A stretch of DNA of 64,000 nt from Aeromicrobium phragmitis. GTDB taxonomy: Bacteria > Actinomycetota > Actinomycetes > Propionibacteriales > Nocardioidaceae. The notes beneath the pieces were generated by a model. That model was not told the origin of the DNA. It made no database searches and saw only the letters and a program-made list of their open reading frames with translations. Both the position numbers and the translations under genes were made by a program. Below, piece after piece: positions 1-8,209 of the stretch. The stretch lies in the NCBI RefSeq assembly GCF_003674095.1, contig NZ_RDBF01000014.1, positions 1 to 64,000 of the forward strand, in the 5' to 3' direction. The stretch's first letter is position 1. The number at the start of each line of letters is the position of its first letter.

Positions 1-96
1 ACAGCAGCGCTCTTGCTCGTTGCGGTTCCTGTGTAGCCGTGAGCAACCAGCGGCGTATCGAAGGGCGCCGCGACTCGACCGCCTGAGCCGGTCGTT
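1..96. other. Intergenic or 3' flank, no gene recognised
   Basis: I see no coding frame with actinobacterial character here. The stretch from about 51 to 80 contains cggcg...cgccg and a second gtatcga/actcgacc pattern, and may be a decayed copy of the palindromic element that follows at 97-141. Confidence 0.4.
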
Positions 97-141
97 GGTG
101 GTCGAGTAGGAGGTCGCTCAGCGACCGACGTATCGAGACCA
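97..141. repeat. REP-like palindromic element
   Basis: The core is a perfect inverted repeat, GGTCGCT (112-118) and AGCGACC (120-126), around one base. It is flanked by ggtcgagta on the left and tatcgagacc on the right, which pair imperfectly. A 'ggtcgagta ... tatcgagacca' frame is a common intergenic palindrome in Nocardioidaceae and related actinomycetes. Only one clear copy is in this window, so mobility or repetition cannot be judged here. Confidence 0.55.
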
Positions 142-165
142 CGTTGGACGGTTCCTCGCCGGTAC

Positions 166-193
166 TTGGGCGCTGGGGGCGCGGCGGTAGACT
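166..193 (+). promoter_or_regulatory. Promoter of the ABC-F gene
   Basis: A -35 TTGGGC at 166-171 and a -10 TAGACT at 188-193 are separated by 16 bases. The implied transcript starts near 200 and leaves about 90 bases of leader before the GTG at 290. Leaders of ABC-F genes are sometimes attenuators, but I find no clear terminator/antiterminator pair. Confidence 0.5.
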
Positions 194-289
194 CGTGCGG
201 TGCCTATTCAGCGAGAGTGAGCGGTCGGCGTCCGAGCGACGCGACCCGACGCCCCCCTTTCTTCATCTCACACTCTCTGGAGCACCCCC

Positions 290-1891
290 GTGATCACCGT
301 CTCCGGCGTGGAGTTGCGCTTCGGCGCCCGCGTCCTGATGTCCGACGTCTCGTTCCGTGTCGCCAAGGGCGACAAGATCGGCCTGGTCGGCCGTAACGGC
401 GCGGGCAAAACCACGCTCACCAAGATGCTGGCCGGCGCCGGCGGCGAGCCCGCGGCAGGCTCGATCACGCGTACCGGGACGGTCGGCTACCTGCCGCAGG
501 ACCCTCGCGTCGACGACATGTCGGTCTCGGCGCGCGACCGCATCCTCTCCGTGCGCGGGCTCGACGACGCCATGCGGCGTCTGCGGACGGCCGAGACCGA
601 GATGGCGTCGAGCGACCCGGAGGTCGCCGAGCGCGGGATGAAGCGCTACGCGGCCGCGGACGCCGACTTCCAGGCCGCGGGCGGTTACGCTGCCGAGTCC
701 GAGGCCGACGCGATGGCGATGTCGCTCGCGCTTCCCGAGCGCATCCTGGAGCAGCCCCTCAGCACCCTGTCGGGCGGGCAGCGGCGTCGCGTCGAGCTGG
801 CGCGCATCCTCTTCTCGGATGCGGAGATCCTGCTACTCGACGAGCCCACGAACCACCTCGACCACGACTCGATCGTGTGGCTGCGCCAGTTCCTCGCGGA
901 CTTCTCCGGAGGTTTCATTGTCATCAGCCACGACGTCGATCTGATCGAGACGACCGTGAACAAGGTCTTCTATCTCGACGGCAACCGTCAGGTCATCGAC
1001 GTCTACAACATGGGCTGGAAGGCGTACCTCAAGCAGCGCGAGGCCGATGAGGAGCGCCGCAAGCGCGAGCGCGCCAACACCATGAAGACCGCTGAACGCC
1101 TGTTGCAGCAGGCCGAGAAGATGCGCGCGAAGGCGACCAAGGCGGTCGCGGCGCAGAACATGATCAAACGCGCCGAGAAGATGATGGCGGGTCTGGAGGA
1201 CGAGCGACAGAACGACAAGGTCGCGAAGATCGGCTTCCCGAAGCCCGCGCCGTGCGGCAAGACGCCGCTGATGGCGACCGGGCTGTCGAAGTCGTACGGT
1301 TCGCTGGAGATCTTCACCGACGTCGACCTCGCCATCGACCGCGGCAGCCGGGTCGTGGTCCTCGGGCTCAACGGTGCCGGCAAGACCACGCTGCTGAGGA
1401 TCCTGGGCGGGATGGACCGTCCCGACACCGGTGACATCCAGCCCGGGCACGGGCTCAAACTGGGCTACTACGCCCAGGAACACGAGACGTTGGACACCAG
1501 CCGGTCGATCCTGGAGAACATGCAACGCTCGTCGCCGGAGCTCACCGAGACCGAGGCGCGCAGCGTACTCGGTCAGTTCCTGTTCACCGGTGACGATGTC
1601 GAGAAGCCGGCCGGGGTGCTCTCCGGCGGTGAGAAGACGCGGTTGGCGTTGGCGAGTCTCATCGTGTCCAAGGCGAACGTGTTGCTCCTCGACGAGCCGA
1701 CCAACAACCTCGATCCGGCATCACGCGAGGAAGTGCTCGGGGCGATTCGTGGTTACGAGGGCGCGATCGTGCTCGTCACTCACGACGAAGGGGCGGTCGC
1801 CGCGCTGGATCCCGATCGGGTGCTGCTGCTGCCCGACGGTGACGAGGACATCTGGTCCGACAGCTACTTCGACCTGATCAGCTTGGCGTGA
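290..1891 (+). CDS. ABC-F family ribosome-associated ATPase
   Basis: This is a soluble ATPase of 533 residues with two ABC domains and no membrane segment, the ABC-F layout. Such proteins act on the ribosomal E site or protect ribosomes from antibiotics. Domain 1 has Walker A GRNGAGKTT near residue 35, signature LSGGQ near 160 and Walker B LLLDEPTNHLD near 181. Domain 2 has GLNGAGKTT near 358, LSGGEK near 444 and LLLDEPTNNLD near 465. The charged linker at about 245-310 is the P-site tRNA interaction motif region. It resembles M. tuberculosis Rv1473 more than EttA. The GTG start follows GGAG at 279-282. Its 3' end overlaps the convergent SURF1 gene by 14 bases. The substrate or antibiotic cannot be read from the sequence. 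Confidence 0.9.
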   Translation: MITVSGVELRFGARVLMSDVSFRVAKGDKIGLVGRNGAGKTTLTKMLAGAGGEPAAGSITRTGTVGYLPQDPRVDDMSVSARDRILSVRGLDDAMRRLRTAETEMASSDPEVAERGMKRYAAADADFQAAGGYAAESEADAMAMSLALPERILEQPLSTLSGGQRRRVELARILFSDAEILLLDEPTNHLDHDSIVWLRQFLADFSGGFIVISHDVDLIETTVNKVFYLDGNRQVIDVYNMGWKAYLKQREADEERRKRERANTMKTAERLLQQAEKMRAKATKAVAAQNMIKRAEKMMAGLEDERQNDKVAKIGFPKPAPCGKTPLMATGLSKSYGSLEIFTDVDLAIDRGSRVVVLGLNGAGKTTLLRILGGMDRPDTGDIQPGHGLKLGYYAQEHETLDTSRSILENMQRSSPELTETEARSVLGQFLFTGDDVEKPAGVLSGGEKTRLALASLIVSKANVLLLDEPTNNLDPASREEVLGAIRGYEGAIVLVTHDEGAVAALDPDRVLLLPDGDEDIWSDSYFDLISLA

Positions 1892-2621
1892 GCGCCTTCT
1901 CGCGGCGCTCTTTCAGCTCTGCGCGGAGGAACCAGACGAACCCGAAGATCGCAAGGCCGGCGAAGAAGTACCACTGCCAGGAGTAGAACAGGTTGACGCC
2001 CATGCCGAGATCGGGCGGCTCGGCCGGGATCAGGCCCTCGCTTGCCGGAACCTGCTCACGAAGCGCCACGTAGCCCTCGAGGAGGTCGTAGGGCAGGGTC
2101 GCGGCGACGGCCTCGCTGTGGATGGCCCGCACCTGACCGTTCTCGGGAGTCACGGCCTGCCCTTCGGCAGTGCTGTCGGCCCGTAGCCAGCCGGTCACCT
2201 CGACCGTGCCGGTCGGCGCCGGCGGGATGTCCTCGGGCTTCTCCGCCGTGTTACGTGCGCTCAGCCAGCCGCGATCGACCAGCACGGCGTCGCCGGATTC
2301 CAGAATGAGCGGGGTCACGATGTCGACGCCGGGAGAGCTGCCGCGCTGCTGGAACTTGAGCACGATCTCGTGCTCGGGGTCGTAATGTCCGGTCGCCGTG
2401 ACCCGGGTCCACTCGGCGCCGGGCTCCCATCCCTCGTCGGGAGGAGCGACGTCTTCGACCGGCACGGGATTTGCGGCCGCGTGGGCCTCGATCCGCGCAT
2501 TGCGGTCCTGGCGCTGTTCGTGGCGGTCGTGCTGCCACATCCCCAGGAACACGCACGTGACCGACAAGGCCACGACGAAAGCCCCGAATCCCAGCCAGCG
2601 TCGGGAGAGGAGAAAACCCAC
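1878..2621 (-). CDS. SURF1 family cytochrome oxidase biogenesis protein
   Basis: SURF1 proteins help assemble cytochrome c oxidase in the plasma membrane. The 247-residue product has the family layout: an N-terminal membrane helix (about 8-27), then W-Q-x-D-R-H, a periplasmic domain rich in G-W-L and P-P-x-P turns, and a second helix near 208-230 (YSWQWYFFAGLAIFGFVWF). The GTG start lies 2 bases after the stop of the upstream DUF3099 gene, so the two are one operon. The SD-like GAGGAC is inside the DUF3099 3' end. Confidence 0.9.
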   Translation of the reverse strand: MGFLLSRRWLGFGAFVVALSVTCVFLGMWQHDRHEQRQDRNARIEAHAAANPVPVEDVAPPDEGWEPGAEWTRVTATGHYDPEHEIVLKFQQRGSSPGVDIVTPLILESGDAVLVDRGWLSARNTAEKPEDIPPAPTGTVEVTGWLRADSTAEGQAVTPENGQVRAIHSEAVAATLPYDLLEGYVALREQVPASEGLIPAEPPDLGMGVNLFYSWQWYFFAGLAIFGFVWFLRAELKERREKALTPS

Positions 2622-2623
2622 CG

Positions 2624-2938
2624 TCAGTCCTCGTCGAGCTCGCGCCGCTCGCGGGACTCCAGCTCCGGACGTTCGAGGCCGAACGGCGAGGGGCCGTCAC
2701 TGGCTTTGCGGGCCGGCTGGTTGGCGAAGACCACGGCGACATAGGGCAGGAAGATCGCTCCGGCGAGCAAGCCCCAGCGCAGCGGCCCTGTGGCGACGAC
2801 GGCACCGATGAAGCACACGGTGCGAATCGCCATCGAGATGGCGTATCGCTTCTCGCGAGACCAGACGGCCGAGCTGTGCGACTCACGCGCCGAGGTGATC
2901 GAATAGACCTCGTCGTCGTCGCCCTTGCGCTTGCTCAC
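2624..2938 (-). CDS. DUF3099 small membrane protein
   Basis: A protein of 104 residues with two hydrophobic segments (about 30-48 and 52-72) and charged ends, matching the actinobacterial DUF3099 family of unknown function. I chose the GTG at 2938 because a TACAGT -10 hexamer (2951-2946) ends exactly 7 bases before it. That implies a leaderless mRNA. The longer upstream frame to 3130 overlaps dodecin and is not needed. It is co-transcribed with SURF1. Confidence 0.8.
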   Translation of the reverse strand: MSKRKGDDDEVYSITSARESHSSAVWSREKRYAISMAIRTVCFIGAVVATGPLRWGLLAGAIFLPYVAVVFANQPARKASDGPSPFGLERPELESRERRELDED

Positions 2939-2945
2939 ACTTCCC

Positions 2946-2955
2946 ACTGTACGGT
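2946..2955. promoter_or_regulatory. Bidirectional -10 pair for DUF3099 and dodecin
   Basis: The minus-strand hexamer TACAGT (2951-2946) and plus-strand TACGGT (2950-2955) share the TA at 2950-2951. Each ends 7 bases before its start codon (GTG 2938, ATG 2963). Both genes are therefore predicted leaderless, with 24 bp between the start codons. Confidence 0.65.
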
Positions 2956-2962
2956 TCTGGCC

Positions 2963-3178
2963 ATGAGCAATCGCACCTACCGTGTCAGCGAAATCGTCGG
3001 TACGTCGCCCGAGGGCGTCACGGAGGCCGTCGAGAGTGGAATCCGCCGGGCATCGCAGACGTTGCGGCACCTCGACTGGTTCGAGGTCACCGGCATCCGC
3101 GGCCAGATCGTGGACGACGGCGTCGAGCACTACCAGGTGACGATGAAGATCGGTTTCCGTCTCGAAGACGACGAGTGA
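2963..3178 (+). CDS. Dodecin flavin-binding protein
   Basis: Dodecins form hollow dodecamers that store or buffer FMN/FAD. The 71-residue product has the family's full length and core: beta-alpha-beta-beta with E-I-V-G-T-S-x-E-G near residue 10, R-A-S-Q-T-L-R-H-L, and the flavin-stacking Trp in D-W-F-E-V-T near 39-44, followed by a YQVTMKIGF strand. The ATG at 2963 is supported by a TACGGT -10 seven bases upstream. It stands alone, convergent with serB. Confidence 0.9.
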   Translation: MSNRTYRVSEIVGTSPEGVTEAVESGIRRASQTLRHLDWFEVTGIRGQIVDDGVEHYQVTMKIGFRLEDDE

Positions 3179-3187
3179 CGACGTCGC

Positions 3188-4405
3188 TCAACCCCGATCG
3201 GCCGCATCGGCGGCCTCGACTTCCTCGCGGGTGATGCCCATGAGGAAGATCACCGTGTCGAGGTAGGGCACGTTCACGGACGTCCGAGCCTGGTCCCGTA
3301 CGACGGGTTTGGCGTTGAAGGCGATGCCGAGTCCGGCCGCGGCGAGCATGTCCAGATCGTTGGCGCCGTCGCCGATCGCGACGGTGTTGCGCTCGGCGAT
3401 CCCCGCCTCGGCCGCGAAGCGCCTCAGCGCGGCCGCCTTGCCGGCTCGGTCGACCACGTCGCCGATGACCTTCCCGGTCAGCACGCCGTCGTTGATCTCC
3501 AGCTCGTTGGCGGCGTAGTAGTCGATGCCGAGGTCGTCGGCGATGCGTTCGATGATCTGCGTGAAGCCGCCGCTGACGAGCGCGAACCGGTAGCCGAGCC
3601 GCTTGAGGGTTCGCACGAGCGTGCGGGCACCAGGGGTGTAGGAGATCCGGTCGTACACCGCCTCCAGCGCCCCGGCCGGCACGCCTTCGAGCCGGGCCAC
3701 GCGTTCGTGTAGTGACGAGGCGAAGTCGAGCTCGCCGCGCATCGCCCGTTCGGTGACCTCGGCGACCTCGTCCGCGCAGCCCGCATGCTCGGCGAGCATC
3801 TCGATGACCTCGCCCTGAATCAGCGTGGAGTCGACGTCCATCACGACGAGACGTTGCGCGTGCCGTCCGATCCCGTTCTCCTGAACCGCCACGTCGACCC
3901 CCTGCTCGTGCCCGATCCGGGCGAGGTCCACCTGCAGCGCATCGGGATCGGCACCGGACACCTCGAAGCGGATGGCCGTGACCGGATAGCGTGCCATGCG
4001 CGTGATCCGGTCGATGTTGCCGCCGAGCGCTTTGATGCCTGCCGCGAGCGCCGACATCGCCGACGGCCGCAGCGGGCTGCCGAGCACGATGACCTGAGCA
4101 CGGCCGATCCGGCGCGGCCGGTTGTCGCCGACGCCGCGCTCGACCGTCACTTCGAAACCGAGCGTCTCGGCGAACCGCCGCAGGTCGTCCTCCAGGGCGC
4201 CGCTGTCCGCCGGCTCGGAGAACAACGTGCTCAGCATGAGCCGGCCGCGGACCACGAGCTGCTCGACGTCGATGACTTCGACGTCGTAGGCCGCGGCAGT
4301 GGAGAACAATCGCGTCGAAACGCCGGGCTGATCGGGTCCGACCAGCGTCACCAGAACCGTCGGAGCGGTCAGGTGCGGCGTGGCGGGAACATGCTCGCTG
4401 GTCAT
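3188..4405 (-). CDS. serB: Phosphoserine phosphatase SerB with N-terminal ACT domains
   Basis: SerB converts O-phosphoserine to serine, the last step of serine synthesis. The 405-residue protein has about 165 residues of tandem ACT-like sequence (TVLVTLVGPDQPGVS at the start), as in mycobacterial SerB2, then a HAD domain. HAD motifs are DVDST near 190 (nucleophile Asp), the SGG loop near 277 and GDGANDLDM near 345. The ATG at 4405 is chosen because TACCCT (4418-4413) ends 7 bases before it. The longer frame to 4441 lacks support. Beside it, divergently, lies an ABC ATPase, the same arrangement as Rv3042c/Rv3041c. Confidence 0.93.
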   Translation of the reverse strand: MTSEHVPATPHLTAPTVLVTLVGPDQPGVSTRLFSTAAAYDVEVIDVEQLVVRGRLMLSTLFSEPADSGALEDDLRRFAETLGFEVTVERGVGDNRPRRIGRAQVIVLGSPLRPSAMSALAAGIKALGGNIDRITRMARYPVTAIRFEVSGADPDALQVDLARIGHEQGVDVAVQENGIGRHAQRLVVMDVDSTLIQGEVIEMLAEHAGCADEVAEVTERAMRGELDFASSLHERVARLEGVPAGALEAVYDRISYTPGARTLVRTLKRLGYRFALVSGGFTQIIERIADDLGIDYYAANELEINDGVLTGKVIGDVVDRAGKAAALRRFAAEAGIAERNTVAIGDGANDLDMLAAAGLGIAFNAKPVVRDQARTSVNVPYLDTVIFLMGITREEVEAADAADRG

Positions 4406-4412
4406 CGCTTTG

Positions 4413-4418
4413 AGGGTA
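4413..4418 (-). promoter_or_regulatory. Leaderless -10 of serB
   Basis: TACCCT on the minus strand, 7 bases before the serB ATG at 4405. Confidence 0.55.
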
Positions 4419-4443
4419 GCGGCAGCGCTCACCGCCGACACGA

Positions 4444-4449
4444 TAGGTT
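4444..4449 (+). promoter_or_regulatory. -10 of the ABC ATPase gene
   Basis: TAGGTT lies 31 bases before the ATG at 4481. Unlike its neighbours this gene keeps a leader, which carries AGGAGG at 4471-4476. Confidence 0.45.
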
Positions 4450-4480
4450 GGCATCACCGATCCCGCGATCAGGAGGGTGC

Positions 4481-5287
4481 ATGTCCGCCGTCTTCGACTT
4501 GACCGACGTCACGGTCATCCGATCCGGCAAGACGCTGCTCGACTCGATCACCTGGTCCGTGCGGACCGGTGAGCACTGGGTGGTGATTGGTCCCAACGGG
4601 GCTGGCAAGACGACACTTCTGCAGATTCTCGGCGCATCGCTGCACCCGACCTCGGGGCGCGTGGAGATTCTCGAGGAGACGCTCGGCTCGGTCGACGTCT
4701 TCGAACTCCGGACGCGTATCGGCCACACCTCGACGAGCGTCGCCGAGCGGATACCGCCGCGCGAGTCCGTGCGCAACGTGGTGCTCTCGGCGGCCTACGC
4801 CGTGATCGGCCGGTGGCACGAGGAGTACGACGACGCCGATTTCACGCGCGTCGAGCAGTTGCTGGGTGAGCTGGGTATCGCGCAGCTGGCGGATCGCACG
4901 TTCGGCACCCTGTCGGAGGGGGAGAAGAAGCGCGTGCTCATCGCCCGGGCGCTGATGACCGACCCGGAGGCCGTCTTGCTCGACGAGCCGGGCGCAGGTC
5001 TCGACCTCGGCGCCCGGGAGGATCTGCTGGCGAGCCTCGACGTCCTCTCCGGGGACCCGGATGGTGCCGCGCTCGTGCTCGTCACCCACCATGTCGAGGA
5101 GATTCCGGCCGGGTTCACGCACGCTCTGGTTCTCGGTGAGGGCAAAGTCGTGTCCCAGGGCCCGCTGAATGAGGTGCTGACCTCACAGACGCTCAGCAGA
5201 GCCTTCGGTCAACGGCTGGAGGTCACCCAGGACCGCGGACGATTCACGGCACGACGCGCGCCCGCAGCGCGGCGGGCTTCACGGTGA
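4481..5287 (+). CDS. ABC transporter ATP-binding protein
   Basis: A single ABC ATPase domain of 268 residues: Walker A GPNGAGKTT near 39-47, signature LSEGEKKR near 146 (an LSEGE variant), Walker B AVLLDEPGAGLD near 167, and a switch His in VTHHVEE. The ATG at 4481 follows AGGAGG by 4 bases. No permease gene is adjacent, so its partner is unknown. The NfeD and stomatin genes follow 11 bases later and may be co-transcribed. It is similar to Rv3041c, which also sits next to serB. Confidence 0.85.
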   Translation: MSAVFDLTDVTVIRSGKTLLDSITWSVRTGEHWVVIGPNGAGKTTLLQILGASLHPTSGRVEILEETLGSVDVFELRTRIGHTSTSVAERIPPRESVRNVVLSAAYAVIGRWHEEYDDADFTRVEQLLGELGIAQLADRTFGTLSEGEKKRVLIARALMTDPEAVLLDEPGAGLDLGAREDLLASLDVLSGDPDGAALVLVTHHVEEIPAGFTHALVLGEGKVVSQGPLNEVLTSQTLSRAFGQRLEVTQDRGRFTARRAPAARRASR

Positions 5288-5298
5288 GAGGCTGAATC

Positions 5299-5751
5299 AT
5301 GGACTGGCTCGGCGATGACATCTGGCTCACCTGGATGGCGATCGGCGTCGTGCTCTCCGTGGTCGAGTTGGCGAGCACCGAGCTCGTCTTCCTGATGTTC
5401 GGCATCGGTGCCTTCGCCGCGGCTCTCGCCGCCGGCGTGGGGGCGCCGCTGGTCGTGTGTCTGGCGGTGTTCGGTGCGGTGTCGGCAGGGATGCTGTCGC
5501 TCGCCCGGCCTCCGATCGTGCGTCGGCTGCATTCCGGTCCGTCGTTGCCCTCGGGGCAGCACGGTCTCGTCGGGCAGATCGGCGTCGTCGACGAACCGGT
5601 CTCCCGCGACGCCGGGCAGATCACCGTCCGGGGGCAGCGCTGGCTGGCCCGTCCGCTGGATCCCGACGCCCGGTTCGGGGCCGGTGATGAAGTCCTGGTG
5701 GTGGCGATCGAGGGTGCGATCGCCCGCGTCACCGCCTCCCACGTCTCCTGA
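5299..5751 (+). CDS. NfeD family membrane protein
   Basis: The 150-residue protein has two or three membrane helices in the first 75 residues, then a soluble OB-fold-like domain (about 85-145: GLVGQIGVV...ITVRGQRWLARP...GDEVLVVAIEGAIARV). This is the short NfeD1b type without the protease domain. NfeD proteins pair with SPFH proteins in membrane microdomains, and the next gene is an SPFH protein 11 bases downstream. A GAGAGG sequence precedes the ATG. Confidence 0.88.
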   Translation: MDWLGDDIWLTWMAIGVVLSVVELASTELVFLMFGIGAFAAALAAGVGAPLVVCLAVFGAVSAGMLSLARPPIVRRLHSGPSLPSGQHGLVGQIGVVDEPVSRDAGQITVRGQRWLARPLDPDARFGAGDEVLVVAIEGAIARVTASHVS

Positions 5752-5762
5752 AAGGAACCACC

Positions 5763-6848
5763 ATGACATCCGCCTTCGTGGTCTTCGTGGCCCTGATCGT
5801 GGTCCTGCTGGTGATCGCGGCGTTCATGGCGCTCAAGATCATCCCGCAGAACCACGCGGGCATCGTCGAACGTCTCGGCAAGTACCGCACCACGCTCAGC
5901 TCCGGTCCTCACCTCATCGTGCCGTTCCTCGATCGAGTCCGGTACCGCGTCGATCAGCGTGAACAGGTCGTCTCCTTCCCACCGCAGGGCGTCATCACCG
6001 AGGACAACCTGACCGTCGAGATCGACACGGTCATCTACTTCACGGTCAACGACCCGGTGTCCGCGACGTACGAGATCGTCAGTTACATCGACGCCATCCA
6101 TCAGCTGACGATGACGACGGTCCGCAACATCATCGGCGGCATGACGCTCGAGCAGACGCTCACCAGCCGCGATCAGATCAACCGCACGCTCGGTGCCGAG
6201 CTGGACGCCGCCACCACGCGATGGGGCATCAAGGTCAACCAGGTCGAACTGAAGAGCATCGATCCGCCGCCGACCATCATCGACGCGATGGAGAAGCAGA
6301 TGCGCGCCGATCGTGACAAGCGCGCCGCGATCCTCACGGCCGAGGGTGAGCGCCAGGCGGCGATCCTCACGGCGGAAGGACAGAAGCAGTCCGCCATCTT
6401 GAAGGCCGAAGGCGAGAAGCAATCGTCGATCCTCTCGGCCGAGGGTGAGCGCCAGGCGGCCATCTTGCGGGCCCAAGGCGAGGGGCGGGCGATCGAGACC
6501 GTGTTCCAGGCGATCCACAACGGCAATCCCGATCAGAAGCTGCTGTCGTACCAGTACCTGCAGACCCTCCCGAAGATCGCCACCGGCGAGAACGCGTCGA
6601 CGTGGATCATTCCCGCCGAGCTCACCAAGGCTCTCGGGACACTCGGCGGCGCGATCGGCGACATCCCGGTCGACGGCGGCGGTAGTCGACGTCCGGTCGA
6701 CCTCGACGAGCAGATCGTCGAGGAGGACACGGGCGCGGAGGACACCTCGAGTGTCGTCGAGGAGGCCATCAAGGCTGCGAGGCAGGCCGAGTCGCCGGTG
6801 GCGCGCCCCGACGAGGGCGAGGACCAGGCCCCGCCCCCGTCGGCCTGA
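5763..6848 (+). CDS. SPFH/stomatin family membrane protein
   Basis: The 361-residue product has one N-terminal membrane helix (about 4-24), then an SPFH domain (KIIPQNHAGIVERLGKY...LIVPFLDRVRY...SFPPQGVITEDNLTVEIDTVIYF). It is of the paraslipin/QmcA kind. Residues 186-240 hold five near-repeats of A-I-L-x-A-E-G-x-x-Q, a coiled coil for oligomerisation. The tail is acidic and Pro-rich. It is translated behind NfeD, the usual partner; the pair probably organises membrane domains. AAAGGAACC precedes the ATG. Confidence 0.92.
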   Translation: MTSAFVVFVALIVVLLVIAAFMALKIIPQNHAGIVERLGKYRTTLSSGPHLIVPFLDRVRYRVDQREQVVSFPPQGVITEDNLTVEIDTVIYFTVNDPVSATYEIVSYIDAIHQLTMTTVRNIIGGMTLEQTLTSRDQINRTLGAELDAATTRWGIKVNQVELKSIDPPPTIIDAMEKQMRADRDKRAAILTAEGERQAAILTAEGQKQSAILKAEGEKQSSILSAEGERQAAILRAQGEGRAIETVFQAIHNGNPDQKLLSYQYLQTLPKIATGENASTWIIPAELTKALGTLGGAIGDIPVDGGGSRRPVDLDEQIVEEDTGAEDTSSVVEEAIKAARQAESPVARPDEGEDQAPPPSA

Positions 6849-6851
6849 GCC

Positions 6852-7385
6852 TCAGCCTCCGTGCTGGTACGTGCCGTGAATGATGGCGCGGCCCAGCGTC
6901 GCGAACGCGAGTTGGAAGCCGACCACGGCAGGGGACGCAGAGGCGTCGACGCCCAAGTGCTCCCGGTCGACCGCGTGCACCACGAAGAAGTAGCGGTGCA
7001 CCTGATCGCCCGGGGGCGGGGCGGCGCCCATGAAGTTCAGCCCACCACCGTCGTTGCGCACATGGAAGGCGTCGCCGGGCAAGGAGTCGTCCGAGGCGCC
7101 GGCCCCGGCCGCCAGTTCGGTGACGTCGGCGGGGATGTCGACGGCCACCCAGTGCCAGAAGCCGGACACGGTCGGCGCATCGGGGTCGAAACAGGTGACG
7201 ACGAAGGACTTGGTCCCCTCGGGCGCGTTGCTCCAGGACAGGTGCGGCGAGGTGTCGCCGAGCGCGTTGATCTGATCGTCCTTGAGCGGTTGGCCGTCGG
7301 CGACGTCGTCGCTGCGGAGGTCGAAGCTCGGCACGGCCGGAAGGAGCGGGTACGGGTCCGGGGTCACGGGTCGTTCCAGATTCAT
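6852..7385 (-). CDS. YbhB/YbcL family PEBP-like protein
   Basis: A phosphatidylethanolamine-binding-protein fold of 177 residues, without a signal peptide. Visible motifs are the D-P-D-A-P segment ([21 protein letters not shown]), G-x-N-F-M-G-A-x-P-P-P-G-D and [10 protein letters not shown]. The biochemical role of bacterial members is unsettled. The ATG at 7385 is preceded at 7 bases by TAGGCT (7398-7393), so I cut the much longer open frame there. It is divergent from the TrmH gene with only 18 bp between the start codons. Confidence 0.9.
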   Translation of the reverse strand: MNLERPVTPDPYPLLPAVPSFDLRSDDVADGQPLKDDQINALGDTSPHLSWSNAPEGTKSFVVTCFDPDAPTVSGFWHWVAVDIPADVTELAAGAGASDDSLPGDAFHVRNDGGGLNFMGAAPPPGDQVHRYFFVVHAVDREHLGVDASASPAVVGFQLAFATLGRAIIHGTYQHGG

Positions 7386-7391
7386 GGTCCG

Positions 7392-7398
7392 TAGCCTA
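7392..7398. promoter_or_regulatory. Shared bidirectional -10 (TAGCCTA)
   Basis: TAGCCT on the plus strand (7392-7397) lies 6 bases before the trmH GTG at 7404. TAGGCT on the minus strand (7398-7393) lies 7 bases before the PEBP ATG at 7385. The two hexamers overlap by five bases. Confidence 0.65.
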
Positions 7399-7403
7399 GG
7401 GCG

Positions 7404-8207
7404 GTGGCCGAGATGATTCGCGTCGACGATCCGCGCGATCCGCGTTTGCGTGATTACGTCGATCTGCGCGACGTAAGTCTGCGCAAACTGCTCGAGTCCG
7501 AGCGCGGCCTGTATATCGCCGAAGGCGAGAAGGTCGTCCGCCGGGCAGTGACAGCGGGGCATCGTCCGCGGTCGTTCTTGCTCGCGCCGCGGTGGGCGGA
7601 GACGCTGCAGGACGTGCTCGTCGACAGCGACGCGCCCTGCTTCGTCCTCGACGAGAAGGCGATCGAACAGGTCACGGGTTTCCACGTGCATCGCGGCGCG
7701 CTCGCCGCGATGGAGCGTCCGGAGCCGCGGTCGCCGGGCTCCGTGCTCGAGCAGGCGCGGCGGGTCGTCGTCGCCGAGGACCTCGTGGACCACACCAACA
7801 TCGGGGCGCTGATGCGCAACGTCGCGGCCCTCGGTTTCGACGCCGTGCTGTTGTCCCCGCGCTGCGCGGATCCGCTGTATCGCCGCTCGGTGAAGGTGGC
7901 GATGGGTGCGGTGTTCTCCTTGCCGTACGCGCGCATCGAGGACTGGTATGCGGCGCCGGAACTGTTGCGCTCCCACGGGTTCACGAGTTACGCCATGACG
8001 CTGACCGACGACGCGGTACCGCTCGACGACGTGCATCCGGAGCCCGGCGAGAAGATCGCCCTCATCGTCGGGTCGGAGGGGCCCGGCCTGACCGAGCATT
8101 GGCAGCGCGCGGCCGACCACCGCGTAACCATCCCGATGGCGGCTGGAATCGACTCGCTCAACGTCGCAGCGTCGACCGCAGTCGCGTGCTGGCACCTGCG
8201 GCCCTGA
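7404..8207 (+). CDS. TrmH/SpoU family RNA 2'-O-methyltransferase
   Basis: The 267-residue product has an N-terminal substrate-binding domain (about 1-110) and a C-terminal SPOUT domain. SPOUT motif 1 is [13 protein letters not shown] near 133, motif 2 is IVGSEGPGL near 222 and motif 3 is [17 protein letters not shown] near 243, forming the SAM-binding trefoil knot. It should methylate a ribose 2'-OH in rRNA or tRNA; the exact nucleotide is not evident. The GTG start is predicted leaderless. The stop codon sits in a perfect 14-bp palindrome (8202-8215) shared with the convergent GNAT stop. Confidence 0.9.
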   Translation: MAEMIRVDDPRDPRLRDYVDLRDVSLRKLLESERGLYIAEGEKVVRRAVTAGHRPRSFLLAPRWAETLQDVLVDSDAPCFVLDEKAIEQVTGFHVHRGALAAMERPEPRSPGSVLEQARRVVVAEDLVDHTNIGALMRNVAALGFDAVLLSPRCADPLYRRSVKVAMGAVFSLPYARIEDWYAAPELLRSHGFTSYAMTLTDDAVPLDDVHPEPGEKIALIVGSEGPGLTEHWQRAADHRVTIPMAAGIDSLNVAASTAVACWHLRP

Positions 8208-8209
8208 CG

